A DNA stretch of 64,000 nucleotides from Microbispora bryophytorum. Lineage in GTDB: Bacteria > Actinomycetota > Actinomycetes > Streptosporangiales > Streptosporangiaceae. How positions within the stretch are numbered: position 1 is the first letter of the stretch; every line of letters starts with the position of its first letter. The notes beneath the pieces were generated by a model. That model saw only the letters and a program-made list of their open reading frames with translations. It had not been told where the DNA came from and searched no databases. Where the stretch lies: assembly GCF_006874465.1 (NCBI RefSeq), contig NZ_VIRL01000013.1, positions 1-64,000 of the forward strand. The letters run 5' to 3'. Positions 1 to 8,372 of this stretch are shown here, piece after piece. The position numbers and the translations under genes were made by a program.

Positions 1-56
1 GAGGGCCTCCGGGCGATGTGAATCTTGGTCGACTCACACCACGCCAGAAGGCCCTC
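1..56. repeat. imperfect inverted repeat at the left edge
   Basis: The first 20 bases and bases 35-56 are imperfect reverse complements; the outer eight base pairs (gagggcct with aggccctc) are perfect. It sits next to insertion-sequence debris, so it could be a terminator or an old element end. No transposase fits it directly, and the window edge cuts the context. Confidence 0.35.
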
Positions 57-103
57 ACCCTTTTCAAGGTCATCGACAGCGTGTCGCCGATCCTCCACCG
101 CTG

Positions 104-379
104 TCACCAACGTCCATGGTCAGAACAGCTAGGCCAGGCCGGCGGCCAAGCCTTCATCCGCAGCACTCTCCAGTCCGAGCCCAACATGAGATCAAGAAAA
201 TCCTCGAACGGCACCGCATCGTCCAGCAGCTCCCGGCGCAGCGTCTGATGGAACCGCTCGACCTTTCCGATGGTGGTCGGCGAACGTGGCTGTCCAACGC
301 CGACCTGGCCAAACTCGCCCGCGAGCGGGGGGCGGGCGGCCGGGCTGGCGCCGTTGCCGACCGCCGAGCCGGGCACCAC
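104..379 (-). pseudogene. IS481-type transposase fragment (integrase core)
   Basis: The minus-strand reading frame contains TTIGKVERFHQTLRRELLDD, the hallmark of the DDE integrase core of IS481-type transposases. Only about 40 residues resemble the family; the rest of this short frame has no recognisable similarity. There is no complete N-terminal helix-turn-helix and no DDE triad, so it cannot be active. It lies head to head with a plus-strand fragment of the same kind of transposase at about 300-530, suggesting an inversion or two insertions. Confidence 0.6.
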
Positions 380-530
380 GGTGGAGGTGGACCGGACCGT
401 CAGCCGAGCCGCACGGTCAGCCTCGCGGGGCCCATCGTGCTCGCCGCCGAGATCCTGGCGGCGAGCACGTCACCGTCCGGATCGAAGAGCACACGCTCAT
501 GTTCTTCGACCCCGACACCCGCGAACTGCT
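300..530 (+). pseudogene. IS481-type transposase C-terminal fragment, frameshifted
   Basis: On the plus strand, pieces of one protein are readable in shifting frames: TAEPGTTVEVDRTVSRA at about 355-410, then HVTVRIEEHTLMFFDPDTRE at about 465-525. This is the usual C-terminal tail of actinobacterial IS481-type transposases. At least one frameshift separates the pieces, and the copy stops where tyrosine-recombinase sequence begins at about 530. It is debris that helps mark the island as decayed. Confidence 0.5.
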
Positions 531-655
531 GCGCGTACCAGCACCGCACGGCGGAGGCGGGCAAGGGCATCGCCGACGCGATGAACCGCAAGATCAAAGG
601 AGCCAAGATCCAAGGTTTATGGCACGTTGATGGCACGAAGCCCCGTTTTCCCTGA
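530..655 (+). pseudogene. tyrosine recombinase (integrase), last codons only
   Basis: The frame reads YQHRTAEAGKGIADAMNRKI and ends in a stop at 655. The YQH segment carries the catalytic tyrosine of phage-type tyrosine recombinases, and the following tail is typical of actinobacterial integrases. A nearly matching tail lies at 12870-13010, again directly before the same att-like sequence. Everything upstream of the tyrosine region is missing and replaced by IS481 debris. It marks the integrase end of an older, collapsed element. Confidence 0.6.
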
Positions 656-745
656 GGCAGACGGGACTCTTAAAGGGGCGGACCCGCACCGGCGCCCGCC
701 CTGACCTGGGCGTACGGTGTTGCCCACCGCCGTCCGGGCACGTCC
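632..745. repeat. att-like remnant, copy A (tRNA-Val terminator plus island end)
   Basis: The segment ggcacgaagccccgttttcc and the following agacgggactctt match the terminator region downstream of tRNA-Val at 13046-13085. The next stretch, containing gacctgggcgtacggt, matches the sequence right of copy B (9352-9431). Unlike copy B, the tRNA 3' half has been lost between these two parts. Confidence 0.6.
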
Positions 746-801
746 ATCGCGATGGTCACCCAAGTCGCCCAGTGCTGCCATGCCTGAAAGCAGCCGGACG
801 G

Positions 802-1049
802 TTAGATCCACTGCACACGAACGATGTACACCTCGCGCTGGGGCTCCAATACGAGATAGGTCACCAGCCCGCACTCCCAAACGGCATGACCCGCATGTTG
901 CCGTCGGGCTTGCTTGGCGACTGCGGTCCACCGGCCCAGGGCTCAAGCTCGATCAGGTCCAGTAGGCCGGCCAGATACCGCAAGGCATCGTCTGGCAGGG
1001 CCGCGATCTGTTCTTGAGCGACAGGATCGGGCTCGACAATCGAGTACAC
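802..1049 (-). pseudogene. small toxin-like protein, frameshifted
   Basis: From a GTG at 1049, directly after the stop of the upstream frame (TAG-GTG), the sequence encodes MYSIVEPDPVAQEQIAALPD and then a segment rich in L, E and P. After GSAG near 870 the frame must shift by one base to continue as VTYLVLEPQREVYIVRVQW, ending at a TAA at 802. The size and beta-rich end resemble RelE/ParE-like or related single-domain toxins of actinomycetes; that is inference from pattern. Together with the gene upstream it forms a two-gene toxin-antitoxin-like unit. One base deletion, or a sequencing error, breaks it. Confidence 0.5.
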
Positions 1050-1394
1050 CTACGGCTCGACCCCGCGCTCCGCCAGCAGCTGGCGCCACGTCTTGTCGCC
1101 CGGGGGAATCGGTTGGCCGGCGTCGGCCAGTTCCTGGACATGGGCAGCTCGCTCGTAGAGGTCTCTGCGGCCCTGCGGATCTTTGACGGAGTCGCATGCG
1201 ATCAGCCACCAGGTGTGGATGAACTCGCTCAACCGACCGAGGTCCAAACTGGCGCGGACCTCAGCCAGGACGACGTCTAGACCTGCGTCGAACCCCTCTC
1301 AGTCCTGGGGCACGACCAACGCCCTACGGATGGCACGCAGATTCTTCTCCGGAAGAGGACCTTCGGGGGTGAACTCCTGCGGTTGCGCGCTCAC
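1050..1394 (-). pseudogene. DUF6247-like protein with an in-frame stop
   Basis: Read from the GTG at 1394, the frame runs MSAQPQEFTPEGPLPEKNLR, reaches PQD, then a TGA at 1301-1299, and continues in the same frame through FDAGLDVVLAEVR to PPGDKTWRQLLAERGVEP. The C-terminal pattern (ERA...G.P.P.GDKTW..LLAERG) resembles small actinobacterial DUF6247 proteins; the family name is recalled, not searched. A single C-to-T change (CGA to TGA) would explain the stop. The next gene starts immediately after its stop, so the two were once co-translated. It could restart downstream, but the paired damage argues for decay. Confidence 0.5.
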
Positions 1395-1398
1395 GCCG

Positions 1399-1600
1399 TC
1401 AGTGTACGGACAGGCCCTCGATGCGGCCCAGGCAAACATAGGACTTGAGGGCCGCTATGGGAAGGACGGTCGCTGCACGGTTGCTGATACGACGCAAGGC
1501 GTCCTGGAGCCTGCCGGTGTCGGGGTCGGCCTCTCGGACCTCTGCCCGCACCTCCTCGGCATCCTGTGATCGAGCCTGGCTTCTCAGGACCTAGCGGCCC
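1399..1600 (-). pseudogene. C-terminal remnant of an unidentified protein
   Basis: The minus strand encodes DAEEVRAEVREADPDTGRLQ followed by DALRRISNRAATVLPIAALK, ending at a TGA at 1399-1401. The acidic helix and short hydrophobic tail look like a genuine protein end, but no start or upstream domain is present. It ends 5 bases before the GTG of the DUF6247-like pseudogene, so it was probably the first gene of that group. Function unknown. Confidence 0.3.
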
Positions 1601-2288
1601 GCGCCCCGGGTCGACTTGCCACCGAATGACGTGGTCACCCTAGCCAGTCGTGACGCGGTGATCAACGGCGTCGCGGCAGCCGCTTGTCCACACACCTTCG
1701 GGCTCCTACGCCCTCGTGGATCTGCAATTCAGACGGCCCCGGCGGCATTTACCCGCCGGGGCCGTCATCGTCTGCGGGTACGGAAACCACCCGACTCCCG
1801 TTCGTATGGGGAAGATTCACGCACGCCCGTTCCCTGAGACGGCAACCGTCCCACTCTCGCTTCCGGGGAAGAGATTTCCCCAGGCCCGTCCACTGGGCAG
1901 GGACCCTCGGCACGCCCGTCCCGGAGGAGGGGCCCGTCCCCGTTGGAGGGGGCCGTCCGGTCGCCGCAACGGTGGGACGTCCCCGGCACCCGCCCCCCAC
2001 GGCCATTCAGCCGCCTGGGACCTCCCAGCCGTGCGTGCCCGCCACCTCGTCGTCGCAGCGGTCGGCGCCGTACGCCTTTCCGTTATCCGATTTTGGTCGG
2101 GCCGAAACATCATTTGTCTCATATGACAGTAAAGTCCACATACTTCACCTCATAACACGACAGATGGCCTCTTCATAGCGAAAAGCCCAGAAGTGCTCCT
2201 CTGTGTGCAGACCCCCCAGACGGGCGGAGCTGTCGCCCGGGCATCCGGGGCGGCGTGCCGCCCGTCCCGTTCCCTCCACGGAGTTTCC
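1571..2288. other. 718-base gene-poor stretch upstream of the large subtilase
   Basis: No reading frame here looks coding. The stretch holds a terminator-like hairpin at 1732-1766, then a GC-rich part (1800-2050) with several cgcccgt(t/c)cc words. From 2090 to 2190 it becomes AT-rich (atcatttgtctcatatgaca region), which is where the promoter of the secreted protease would be expected. I could not fix a -35/-10 pair. Confidence 0.4.
1732..1766. terminator. strong hairpin, probable terminator
   Basis: A perfect 14-bp stem (gacggccccggcgg with ccgccggggccgtc) encloses a 7-base loop. No T-run follows on either strand, as is common in actinobacteria. It separates the decayed small genes from the secreted protease. 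Confidence 0.55.
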
Positions 2289-5200
2289 ATGCGACATCGC
2301 CGTACTGTTCACGGCGCGCTCGTCCTCATGTTCATGGCCGCGCTCGTCGGCGTGAGCCCGGGTATCGCCGCCGCCGACCCCGCACCGCCTTCAGCATCCG
2401 ACCCGGCCCTGAGCCCGGCGGACCCGGCGGCACCCGACGCGGGCGACGCGCAGGCCAGGACGCTGACCCTCATCACCGGAGACAGGGTCACCTCGTTCAA
2501 CGGCCGGATCACGGTCCAGCCCCGCGAAGGCGTGCAGTTCGTCCGCTACGGCGACGGCAAGCATCAGTACGTCATCCCGACCGACGCGGTCCCGCTGCTG
2601 AGCGCCGACCGGCTCGACCGCCGGCTGTTCGACGTGGCGGAGCTCTTCGCCGACGACTTCGACCGGATGCCCGAACTGCCGCTGATCGTGTCGGACTCTT
2701 CCAGCACGCGCGGCCTGACGGCCACCAGCAAGCTCCCCGCCATCGACGGCTTCTCCGCCAAGGTGAAGACCGGCGACCTCGCCGAGCGCTGGGCGACCCT
2801 GAAGAAGTCTCTCACCAGCGGAAAGATCTGGCTGGACGGGCAGCGCGACCTGTCACTCGACGTCAGCGTGCCCCGCACTGGCGCTCCCGTCGCCTGGGCC
2901 CAGGGCCTCGACGGCAAGGGCGTGAAGGTCGCGGTGCTGGACAGCGGCATCGACGACACCCACCCCGACCTCGCCGGCAAGGTCGTCGCCCGCAAGAACT
3001 TCGTCCAGGCCGAAGAGACGCCCGAAGAAGGCGACCACGACGTCATCGGCCATGGCACCCACGTCGCCTCGACGGTCGCCGGCACGGGCGCGGCCTCCGG
3101 CGGCAAGTACAAGGGCGTCGCGCCGGGTGCGACGCTGCTCGACGGCAAGGTCTGCTACAGCTACTTCGGGAACGGCGTCTGCTCCGACTCGGCGATCCTC
3201 GCCGGCATGCAGTGGGCGGTCCAGTCCGGCGCGCAGGTGGTCAACATGAGCCTCGGCGCGAAGGACACCCCCGGCATGGACCCGCTGGAGCAGGCGGTCA
3301 ACGACCTCAGCGCCCAGTACGGCACGCTGTTCGTGGTCGCGGCCGGCAACGTGGGCGCCGAGCAGTCGGTCGACTCCCCGGCCTCCGCCGACGAAGCCCT
3401 CGCGGTCGGCGCCGTCACCAAGACCGGCGTGGTGGACAGCTACTCCAGCCGCGGCCCGCGCCTTGACGACTACGGCGTCAAGCCGGAGATCACCGCTCCC
3501 GGCACCGCCATCACCGCCGCCCGCAGCTCCTTCGCCGACGTCGGCAACCCCGGCGACCTGTACGTCACCTTCGACGGCACGTCGATGGCCACACCGCACG
3601 TCTCTGGCGCCGCGGCCATCCTCACCCAGGCGCACCCCGACTGGGCGGCCCAGCAGCGCAAGTCGGCGCTCATGGGCGGCGCCCGGCCGAACCCCGACTT
3701 CGGCGTGTTCGACCAGGGCGCCGGTGAGCTCGACATCGCCCAGGCGCTGAAGCAGCCCATCAGCGCCACGCCGTCCGCGGTCAACGTCGGCTTCCAGAAG
3801 TACCCGCAGAGCGACGACGTCCTCGTCCGCACGGTGACGTACCGCAACGCCTCCGACGCCCCGGTCACCCTGAAGCTGGCCATGGACGGCAGCGCGCCGG
3901 CCGGGCTGTTCGCGCTCAGTGCCGACTCGGTGACCGTGCCGGCGGGCGGCAGCGCCTCCGTCGACCTGCGCACCACGCTCGGCGCCGCCGGCAGCACGTA
4001 CGGCGTCTTCTCCGGCCGGATCGTGGCCACCGCCGACGGGAGCAAGGTGCAGACGCCGTACAGCGTCTTCCGTGAGCAGCCGAGCGCGGACCTCACGGTG
4101 ACCACGCTCGACCGCAGCGGCGCCAAGGCCGCACAGTCGATCACCATGGTCGCCGACTACGCCAGCTACCAGGCGTTCTACATGACCGAGCCGGAGTCGA
4201 CCTTCCGCCTGCCGATGGGCAAGTACTTCGTCACCACATTGATCATTGGCGACGACGGCACGTCAACGGCGGTCACCGACGCCGCCCTGACCGTCGACAA
4301 GGACGAGAACGTCGTCCTGGACGGCCGTAAGGCGCGCCCACTCGACATCACCGTGCCGGATGAGAGCGCGGCCCCCGTATCGGTCTCGGTGGAGGCCGAG
4401 CAGCCCGGGACCTTCCGCAGCATGCTGGCCAGCATCTCGGGCGCGCCCGAGTCGATATACACCTCCGACCAGACGTCGGGTCCGGCACCCGAGCTGTCCA
4501 CCGTGGTGAGCGCCCTGTTCGCCAAGCCGGACGGCAAGGGCGGCTTCACCGACAGCCCGTACATCTACCAGGCCGGCTGGCACCTCACCGGGACGGCCAC
4601 CACCGGCTTCACCCGCCACATCACCAAGACGGACCTCGCGAAGGTGACGACGGAGTACGCGGCCAACGCGCCCGGCGCCAAGGGATGGCGGAACAACACC
4701 CCGGTCGTCCCTGGTGTGTCGTACCCGACCGGGTACGACCTGCCGCCGGTCTCCCCGCCCACAACGCGGACGGAGTATTTCGCGGGTGACGTCTCCTGGC
4801 AGTCGACCTTCACCGAGGGCTTCGAAACGGGTAACCCCTGGCCCCAGACGCTGACCCAGGTCACCAAGCAGGCGACCGCCTACAAGCCCGGCTCGTCCAC
4901 CGAGCGTTGGAACGGCGCCGTGCTCAGCCAGCCGATGACGCCGGCGCTCGCCCCGTACCCGACCGTGGAACGGCGAAGCGACGAGCTGGTGCTCCGGCTC
5001 GGCGGCTACGCGGACGCCGCGGGTCACGTCGGCTCCGCGGAGGCGGACTACGGCGGCCAGCACCTGACCGTCCACCGGGACGGCAAGCTGGTCGACGAGC
5101 GTGACGACGCGCTGGTCGGCATCGACGTCGACCCCTCGCCCGGCCGGTACCGTGTCGACTACACCGTGTCGGCCCCGTCGCTGCGGCTGTCCACGCGGCG

Positions 5201-5564
5201 CGAGACCGTGCTGGAGTTCACCTCCGAGCACAACGACTCGAGCGTGACCCCGCCGCTCACCGGGATCGGCTTCGCCCCGAGCCTGGACCTCGGCAACACC
5301 GCCAAGGCCCATAGGGCCATGCAGATCCCGATCACGTTCACCCAGCAGGGCGACGCCGGCCCGGTGCGCACCGTCGCGGTCGAGGTGTCGTACGACGACG
5401 GAGCCACCTGGCGTGAGGCTTCTGTTTCCCAGCACCACGGCGCGTGGCGCACCAAGGTGAAGAACCCGCCCGGGCCCGGTTACGTGTCCCTGCGCGGGCA
5501 CGCGGTCGACTCGTCCGGCAACACGGTCAGCATGACCGTGATCAGGGCGTACGAGGTCAAGTAG
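2289..5564 (+). CDS. secreted S8 subtilisin-like serine protease
   Basis: The protein has 1091 residues from the ATG at 2289, preceded by ggag. It opens with a Sec signal peptide: basic MRHRR, a hydrophobic core at about 10-25, and a likely cut after AAA-D near residue 29. The catalytic triad is complete: Asp218 in AVLDSG, His255 in GHGTHVA and Ser432 in DGTSMATPHVSG, with the oxyanion Asn354 in AAGN. About 180 residues precede the domain and are probably a propeptide. About 650 follow, mostly beta-rich and probably Fn3-like. It should degrade or process extracellular protein. It lies inside the island but its reading frame is intact and codon use is normal. A start at 2193 (TTG) is less likely. 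Confidence 0.9.
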   Translation: MRHRRTVHGALVLMFMAALVGVSPGIAAADPAPPSASDPALSPADPAAPDAGDAQARTLTLITGDRVTSFNGRITVQPREGVQFVRYGDGKHQYVIPTDAVPLLSADRLDRRLFDVAELFADDFDRMPELPLIVSDSSSTRGLTATSKLPAIDGFSAKVKTGDLAERWATLKKSLTSGKIWLDGQRDLSLDVSVPRTGAPVAWAQGLDGKGVKVAVLDSGIDDTHPDLAGKVVARKNFVQAEETPEEGDHDVIGHGTHVASTVAGTGAASGGKYKGVAPGATLLDGKVCYSYFGNGVCSDSAILAGMQWAVQSGAQVVNMSLGAKDTPGMDPLEQAVNDLSAQYGTLFVVAAGNVGAEQSVDSPASADEALAVGAVTKTGVVDSYSSRGPRLDDYGVKPEITAPGTAITAARSSFADVGNPGDLYVTFDGTSMATPHVSGAAAILTQAHPDWAAQQRKSALMGGARPNPDFGVFDQGAGELDIAQALKQPISATPSAVNVGFQKYPQSDDVLVRTVTYRNASDAPVTLKLAMDGSAPAGLFALSADSVTVPAGGSASVDLRTTLGAAGSTYGVFSGRIVATADGSKVQTPYSVFREQPSADLTVTTLDRSGAKAAQSITMVADYASYQAFYMTEPESTFRLPMGKYFVTTLIIGDDGTSTAVTDAALTVDKDENVVLDGRKARPLDITVPDESAAPVSVSVEAEQPGTFRSMLASISGAPESIYTSDQTSGPAPELSTVVSALFAKPDGKGGFTDSPYIYQAGWHLTGTATTGFTRHITKTDLAKVTTEYAANAPGAKGWRNNTPVVPGVSYPTGYDLPPVSPPTTRTEYFAGDVSWQSTFTEGFETGNPWPQTLTQVTKQATAYKPGSSTERWNGAVLSQPMTPALAPYPTVERRSDELVLRLGGYADAAGHVGSAEADYGGQHLTVHRDGKLVDERDDALVGIDVDPSPGRYRVDYTVSAPSLRLSTRRETVLEFTSEHNDSSVTPPLTGIGFAPSLDLGNTAKAHRAMQIPITFTQQGDAGPVRTVAVEVSYDDGATWREASVSQHHGAWRTKVKNPPGPGYVSLRGHAVDSSGNTVSMTVIRAYEVK

Positions 5565-5572
5565 TCAGGCGG

Positions 5573-5605
5573 AAGGCCGTGTCCGACACCCCGGACACGG
5601 CCTTT
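5573..5605 (+). terminator. rho-independent-type terminator of the protease gene
   Basis: A perfect 13-bp stem (aaggccgtgtccg / cggacacggcctt) with a 6-base loop begins 8 bases after the protease stop codon. Confidence 0.8.
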
Positions 5606-5707
5606 CCGTGTCTCCATCTCCTTCCGCCCGGGCACGGGGGGAGCTAAGGCGCATCTGAAGCAAACCGTGGCGCGCATCAGCAGGGTTCAGCGGACCCGAG
5701 CGGCCGG

Positions 5708-6430
5708 TCACCAGGCGACGACGCCCTGATTGCTCGGCTGGATTGTGCCAACCTGGAGCGACTTGAGGGTGATGGCGGACTGCTCCGGGTTCGGGAAGCC
5801 CTCCAGGGTCGCCACCACGAGCGGACCGCCCTTCCCGAGTGCGACCTTGATGGTGTTGCCGGTCGGGCAGTCAGCATCCGCCTTATCGCAGATCGTCCAC
5901 TTGATACCGGCGAACGCGCCCGTCCCCGGGGCCAGGTCGGCCGGCACCGACTCGCCCGGCTCGGCGACGTCCTTCGTCGGCACGGTCACCGCCTCGTCGG
6001 CCGCGTTCACCAGCGTGATCACCGGCCAGCCGCCCACATTGCAGGTACGGCTGGACGCGTTCGTCAGTTGGACGAGCGCCATCCGGCTGTCGCCCTCGCG
6101 TCGTTGCGGCTGTTCGGTGAGAGTCGCCTTGACGTCGGCGGCCGTACAGGCCGGTACGGCCGCCGATGCGCCGCCGCCAGCCGGGGCCGGCGAAGCGGCA
6201 GCCGGAGCGGATGATGCGGCAGCCGGGGCGTCGCTCACGCTCGGCGCGACGTCGGTCGGGGCCGACGTGACCGGCGGCGTGTCCGATGTGGAGCTTGCCG
6301 TCGTGGGGGTAGCCGGTGATGAGGTCCCGCAGGCCGAGACACCGGCCAGGGTCATCACCCCCGGTACGGCGAGCAGCAGAACCGCCCTGGCAGGGTTGAC
6401 GGTCCAGCGGTTCGTACGACGTCGCGACAC
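5708..6430 (-). CDS. DUF4232 lipoprotein
   Basis: The 240-residue protein starts at the GTG at 6430 with gaagaag upstream. The N-terminus is basic and then hydrophobic and ends in a lipobox (AGVSAC, Cys34), so it is probably a membrane-anchored lipoprotein. A Ser/Thr/Pro/Ala-rich spacer (about 38-95) leads to a domain of about 140 residues with the DUF4232 layout: CTAADV, R/S...TCNVGGWP, and a final strand near the end. DUF4232 proteins are exported and of unknown role. It faces the protease terminator, so the two genes converge. A longer start at 6532 would lack a signal-like beginning. Confidence 0.75.
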   Translation of the reverse strand: MSRRRTNRWTVNPARAVLLLAVPGVMTLAGVSACGTSSPATPTTASSTSDTPPVTSAPTDVAPSVSDAPAAASSAPAAASPAPAGGGASAAVPACTAADVKATLTEQPQRREGDSRMALVQLTNASSRTCNVGGWPVITLVNAADEAVTVPTKDVAEPGESVPADLAPGTGAFAGIKWTICDKADADCPTGNTIKVALGKGGPLVVATLEGFPNPEQSAITLKSLQVGTIQPSNQGVVAW

Positions 6431-6619
6431 GATCTTCTTCCCCGACTCTGATTGATGACAACGGATGCCGCGCGCCCGGTCTCCATCGGACACACTTCGG
6501 CGAATATTCCGGACAAAGTATGACTCTGACACCGAAATGGTGCACTACGATCAGGGCGAGAATCTAGCGCACCAGTTCGGCGAGGGCCGCACCGGAGCCG
6601 CCGGTGCCGACAGCAGGCT

Positions 6620-6805
6620 GGACCTGGCGCTAGGCACAGCTTCGTCTCGCTGCTGTCGGACTCCGGCGTCCCGATCGAGGACATTTTTCGCCTTGTCGGC
6701 CACCGGAACACCGTGGTCACCGAGACCGTCTACCGCAAGCAGATCCGCCCGGTGCTCATGCAGGGCGCGGAGAAGATGGACAGCCGCCATGGACAGGATG
6801 CATTA
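6620..6805 (+). pseudogene. tyrosine recombinase C-terminal fragment (second type)
   Basis: The frame reads RHSFVSLLSDSGVPIEDIFR then LVGHRNTVVTETVY, which contains the R-H-S, G-H and catalytic Tyr elements of a phage-type tyrosine recombinase C-terminal domain. The N-terminal domain and first catalytic Arg are missing. Its sequence differs clearly from the two YQHRTAEA-type tails near the att repeats, so at least two different integrative elements have entered this island. An IS3 fragment lies just to the right. Confidence 0.65.
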
Positions 6806-6842
6806 ACGCTCTGTCAAGTGCCGGGTTTGATGGGGGCTGTGA

Positions 6843-7215
6843 TCACCCGCTCGTCGTCCGGAGGGGTGGGATGGTGTGTTGATGGTTGGTCTCGTGCTCG
6901 ACCGGCGGGATGAGGCATAGCTCCCCGTGCAGCCTGCGGTGGTTGTACCAGTCGATGTACTCGGCGACAGCGATCTCGACATCGTCGATGCCTCGCCAGG
7001 GCCCTTGTTGCGGATCAGTTCGGCTTTAAACACCGAGTTGAACGCCTCGGCGAGGGCGTTGTCGTAGGAGTCCCCCTTGGACCCGACCGAGGCGACGGCG
7101 CCGGCTTCGGCCAGGCGCTGGGTGTAGCGCACAGCGACATATTGCACGCCGCGGTCGGAGTGATGAACCAGTAGCGTGCGGCCCCGCCGCATCACCCACC
7201 CACCGGATCATCCCG
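6843..7215 (-). pseudogene. IS3-family OrfB transposase, 3' part, frameshifted
   Basis: The minus strand encodes LLVHHSDRGVQYVAVRYTQR and GSKGDSYDNALAEAFNSVFK, the last third of an IS3-type integrase core with its second Asp and Glu. At about 7000 one base is missing from KGPWRGID, and the protein continues in another frame through VAEYIDWYNHRRLHGEL to a TGA at 6843-6845. The 5' part of OrfB, OrfA and both terminal repeats are absent. It is a dead fragment. Confidence 0.75.
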
Positions 7216-7245
7216 TCGCCGTCGTCCCACCCGCAGGGAAGCGGG

Positions 7246-7309
7246 CCAGGGGCCAGGGGTGAAGGTGGAGTCCCCTACTGGAGGAACGACCTTCGCCCCT
7301 GGCCCCTGG
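7246..7309. repeat. 21-bp near-perfect inverted repeat (long hairpin)
   Basis: Arms 7246-7266 and 7289-7309 pair over 21 bp with one mismatch, around a 22-base loop. Each arm holds two copies of ccagggg. It sits between the IS3 fragment and the next gene and may be a bidirectional terminator, a repetitive extragenic palindrome or a relic of an element end. Confidence 0.7.
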
Positions 7310-7459
7310 TCTGCTTGGCTCGTCCTGGGGCGATGGCGCCGGGAAGATCCGGCTTCCACCTCAACCACTTACGGACCTCCTGCCCACGCCGCGATCATCC
7401 TGGAGTCGGAGTGCCCCGCCGGAGGCATCATCAGTACCCCTGCCACGGCGTGGAACCAT

Positions 7460-8050
7460 GTGACCGTGGATGGACAGCCCGCATGGTCTGAGTGGCTCGC
7501 GTCCCTCGACGGTGATGTGCGAGACAAGGCGATGGTTCTTCGTGACCGGTTCGAGGCCCTGGGGGCACTGGAGCCTGAGGAGTGGGCTCGTGCGGAAGTC
7601 AGGGATGGCATAGCGCACCTGGCGAGATTCAGGCTCTTGCGGGGTTTGTGGTCGGAGCACATTGATCCTCAGCGGGATGCGGTGGAGACCTGGATCGCGA
7701 ACACCCGGAGAGAACTCGCACGCGATTCAGCCGGCCCCTTTTCAGACGCGGGGAAGGCACTGCTTCGCATGGTTGACGAGCTAGGTGTCACACCTGGAGA
7801 AGTCGGTGCTCTTGCCAGGCTCGTCGCCTACAAGACGATTTTCGGGGTCTTGTATGGGCTCGACGAGCCGAATCTCGCTGAAGATGACGTGCCCGAAATT
7901 CTTCAGGAGCAACTTCCAAGCTGGTTGTTGGTGGAAGTCGTCGGCAAGGATCTGAGGCTGACGGGGCGGGTACTGACTGGACTCCACGAGGACTTGCTGA
8001 CCATGGATCCCAGCGGGCGGGACGGTCGCGCCGCTACGGACTCCGAATAG
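7460..8050 (+). CDS. hypothetical protein, mostly helical
   Basis: I do not recognise this protein. An open frame exists from 7259, but its first 70 codons run through the 21-bp hairpin and encode unlikely sequence. The GTG at 7460 gives a sensible 196-residue protein starting MTVDGQPAWSEWLASLDGD. It is acidic, rich in Leu, Glu and Arg, without membrane segments or signal peptide; the segments around residues 20-110 look helical. Codon use is less GC-biased at third positions than in the backbone, as expected in an island. Its end overlaps the stop of the IS110 fragment on the other strand by 17 bases. The lack of neighbours in the same direction gives no functional hint. Confidence 0.45.
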   Translation: MTVDGQPAWSEWLASLDGDVRDKAMVLRDRFEALGALEPEEWARAEVRDGIAHLARFRLLRGLWSEHIDPQRDAVETWIANTRRELARDSAGPFSDAGKALLRMVDELGVTPGEVGALARLVAYKTIFGVLYGLDEPNLAEDDVPEILQEQLPSWLLVEVVGKDLRLTGRVLTGLHEDLLTMDPSGRDGRAATDSE

Positions 8051-8340
8051 CGACGCCGCAGCCTACCTCGCGTGCTCGCAGCTCGTCGTAGTAGGCACGG
8101 GCACCGGGTGAAGCGCTCAACGCGGCGAACGCCTGAGCGCCCAGGGCGTCGATGAGCCGGTCGTTGTGCACGAATCGTGCCAGCACAACCTTCTTCTTGC
8201 CGGAGGCCCTGGTAATTGGGCTGGTGCCGACATAATTCCTCCGGGATTTGGCGTGGGCATGCACTGGGCCCGGCCCGGAGCCGTCTGTCCTCAGTGCTAC
8301 CGTGCTCCCGCGATAGGACTCGAACCAGACCCTGCCCGCC
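8034..8340 (-). pseudogene. IS110-family transposase C-terminal fragment
   Basis: The minus strand encodes SRRNYVGTSPITRASGKKK and VVLARFVHNDRLIDALGAQA, characteristic of the C-terminal transposase_20 domain of IS110/IS116/IS902 elements. The N-terminal DEDD catalytic domain is missing, and the copy ends a little after the conserved region. The upstream part, to about 8340, is less certain. It is a non-functional relic between two island genes. Confidence 0.65.
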
Positions 8341-8372
8341 GGGAACCACCGTGATCGGATTAGGCTCTCCAG

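Noticed and set aside
8296-8345. A tRNA-like element (ggactcgaacc) that could be another att site.
   Set aside because: The T-stem pairs in only two positions and no acceptor or anticodon stem can be formed.
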